Positions 12,594-13,600 of a stretch of DNA of 13,600 bases are shown here, piece after piece. The notes under the pieces were generated by a model that did no database searches, had not been told where the DNA came from, and worked only from the letters and a program-made list of their open reading frames with translations. The first letter of the stretch is position 1. Every line of letters begins with the position of its first letter. Source of the stretch: Planctomycetota bacterium (lineage in GTDB: Bacteria; Planctomycetota; Phycisphaerae; Tepidisphaerales; Tepidisphaeraceae); assembly GCA_029777755.1 (NCBI GenBank), contig JAKORQ010000158.1, forward strand, positions 1 to 13,600. The letters are read 5' to 3'. The translations under genes were made by a program, and so were the position numbers.

Positions 12594-13600
12594 TCAATGG
12601 CTGGCCCCGGGGCTGATCAGCCCCTCCTTTTCATACTGCCTCAACTTGCGCTGAAGCGTGCGGACAGAGATCCCCAGACGCTCGGCCGCATGAGTGCGGT
12701 TCCCCTGGCACTGATCCAGCGCCTTGGTGATCGCCAGTCGCTCAAGCTCGTCCATGGTCAGTCCGGTGGGGATCTCCAGTGAAGGGGCGCTGTGCGCCAA
12801 CTGGCCGGCGATGCGCTCGGGCAGGTCGGCCTCGGTCAAGGTGTCGCCGTCGGAGAGGACCATCATGCTCTCCAGGGTATTGCGCAGCTCCCGAACGTTG
12901 CCCGGCCAGCGGTACGCCTGAAGTCGCCTGACCACCTCGGCGGTGACCTTCTTCGGCCCGGTTCGCTTAACCGCGGCAATCTCCTTGAGGAAGTGCTCGA
13001 TGAGGATCGGGATATCGTCCGGCCGCTCCCGCAGCGGCGGGAGGGTGATGGTCACGACGTTGAGGCGATAGAACAGATCCTGGCGGAACGTCCCGTTCTC
13101 CACCATCTTGCGGATGTCGCGACTGGTGGCGGCTATCACGCGAACATCCACTTTGCGGTCCTCGTGGCCGCCTACCGGTGTCACGGTAAGAGTCTCAAGG
13201 ACACGCAGAAGCTTGGCCTGCAATCCCAGCTCAAAGTCGCCGATTTCGTCGATGAACAGTGTTCCGCCGTCGGCCTGCTCAAATCGACCGATGCGACGAT
13301 CGGTCGCGCCGGTAAATGCACCTCGCACATGCCCAAACAGCTCGCTCTCCACCAGCGTGGCCGGCACCGCCGCGCAGTTAACCGCGACAAATGGGCCTTT
13401 CTTGCGCGAGCTGTTGTGGTGCAGCGCCTGGGCTACCAGTTCCTTGCCTGTACCGCTCTCGCCAAGGATCAGTACGGTGCTGTCCACCGGGGCAGCACGC
13501 TGAATCTTGGCGAAAACCTCCTTCATCTGCCGCGACTGGCCGACAATCTGGTCGAGGCCGAACTTCTGGTCCAGCCTTCGGCGCAGATTGTCCAGTTCGC
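12594..13600 (-). CDS. Sigma-54-dependent transcriptional activator, NtrC family (N-terminus outside window)
   Basis: This bacterial enhancer-binding protein uses ATP to open promoters held by sigma-54 RNA polymerase. The visible 334 residues begin inside a linker (ELDNLRRRLDQKFGLDQIVG), so the sensory or receiver part lies off the right edge. The coding frame runs through to 13600 without a stop, so the ATG at 13526 is internal. Counting from the first full codon, Walker A is GESGTGKE (46-53), the sigma-54 contact loop is an intact GAFTGA (93-98), Walker B is GTLFIDEIG (112-120), the arginine-finger region is FRQDLFYRLN (171-180), and sensor II is WPGNVREL (231-238). The C-terminus carries a Fis-type helix-turn-helix (GNRTHAAERLGISVRTLQRKL, 299-319). 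All key residues are present, so it should be active. Its signal and targets are unknown; the inverted repeats just past its 3' end are candidates. Confidence 0.95.
   Translation of the reverse strand, partial: ELDNLRRRLDQKFGLDQIVGQSRQMKEVFAKIQRAAPVDSTVLILGESGTGKELVAQALHHNSSRKKGPFVAVNCAAVPATLVESELFGHVRGAFTGATDRRIGRFEQADGGTLFIDEIGDFELGLQAKLLRVLETLTVTPVGGHEDRKVDVRVIAATSRDIRKMVENGTFRQDLFYRLNVVTITLPPLRERPDDIPILIEHFLKEIAAVKRTGPKKVTAEVVRRLQAYRWPGNVRELRNTLESMMVLSDGDTLTEADLPERIAGQLAHSAPSLEIPTGLTMDELERLAITKALDQCQGNRTHAAERLGISVRTLQRKLRQYEKEGLISPGASH

Noticed and set aside
12609..12624. Perfect 16-bp palindrome GGGGCTGATCAGCCCC
   Set aside because: It lies within the last codons of the activator gene and has no T-run, so a terminator call is not supported; coding constraint or chance explains it.

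Overview
This is a GC-rich bacterial chromosome segment, most likely from a Planctomycetota bacterium and probably of the class Phycisphaerae. The best lineage clue is the 80-residue protein at 11599-11841. It resembles the small basic protein family that I know mainly from the Planctomycetes-Verrucomicrobia-Chlamydiae group. The RNase E/G with a long basic tail and the regulatory PTS genes fit this placement. The class is inferred from protein style, not from a marker gene. I see no rRNA, tRNA, CRISPR array, insertion sequence or phage gene.

Layout. Positions 1-81 may hold the first 27 codons of a leftward gene that runs off the window. Positions 258-4341 (+) hold three translationally coupled genes: two small membrane proteins, each with a two-helix N-terminal hairpin and a TPR-like helical domain, then a 794-residue exported helical-repeat protein with a beta-rich insert. 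I cannot assign this module a known function. Positions 4477-7452 (+) hold hpf, ptsN, ptsH and ptsI. They encode a ribosome hibernation factor and a complete phosphoryl chain (EI, HPr, EIIA) with no sugar permease, which suggests a regulatory PTS. Positions 7519-10302 (+) hold RNase E/G with a disordered basic C-terminal tail of nearly 390 residues. A 66-nt gap before it can fold over the first candidate start codon. A strong bidirectional hairpin at 10336-10364 separates this rightward block from the leftward one.

The leftward block is, from right to left: a truncated sigma-54 activator (12594-13600), a 78-residue four-cysteine zinc-ribbon protein (12075-12311) with its own terminator, the small basic protein (11599-11841) with a good promoter and terminator, and a class I/II aminotransferase (10398-11510).

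The common thread of the central block is RNA and translation control: ribosome hibernation, a phosphoryl-relay signal, and the main RNA-decay endonuclease. A PTS-to-RNA-turnover link is only an inference from gene order. The items most worth following up are the unassigned three-gene envelope module, the tail of the RNase E/G, the possible leader fold of rne, and the inverted repeats next to a sigma-54-like promoter between the activator and zinc-ribbon genes.
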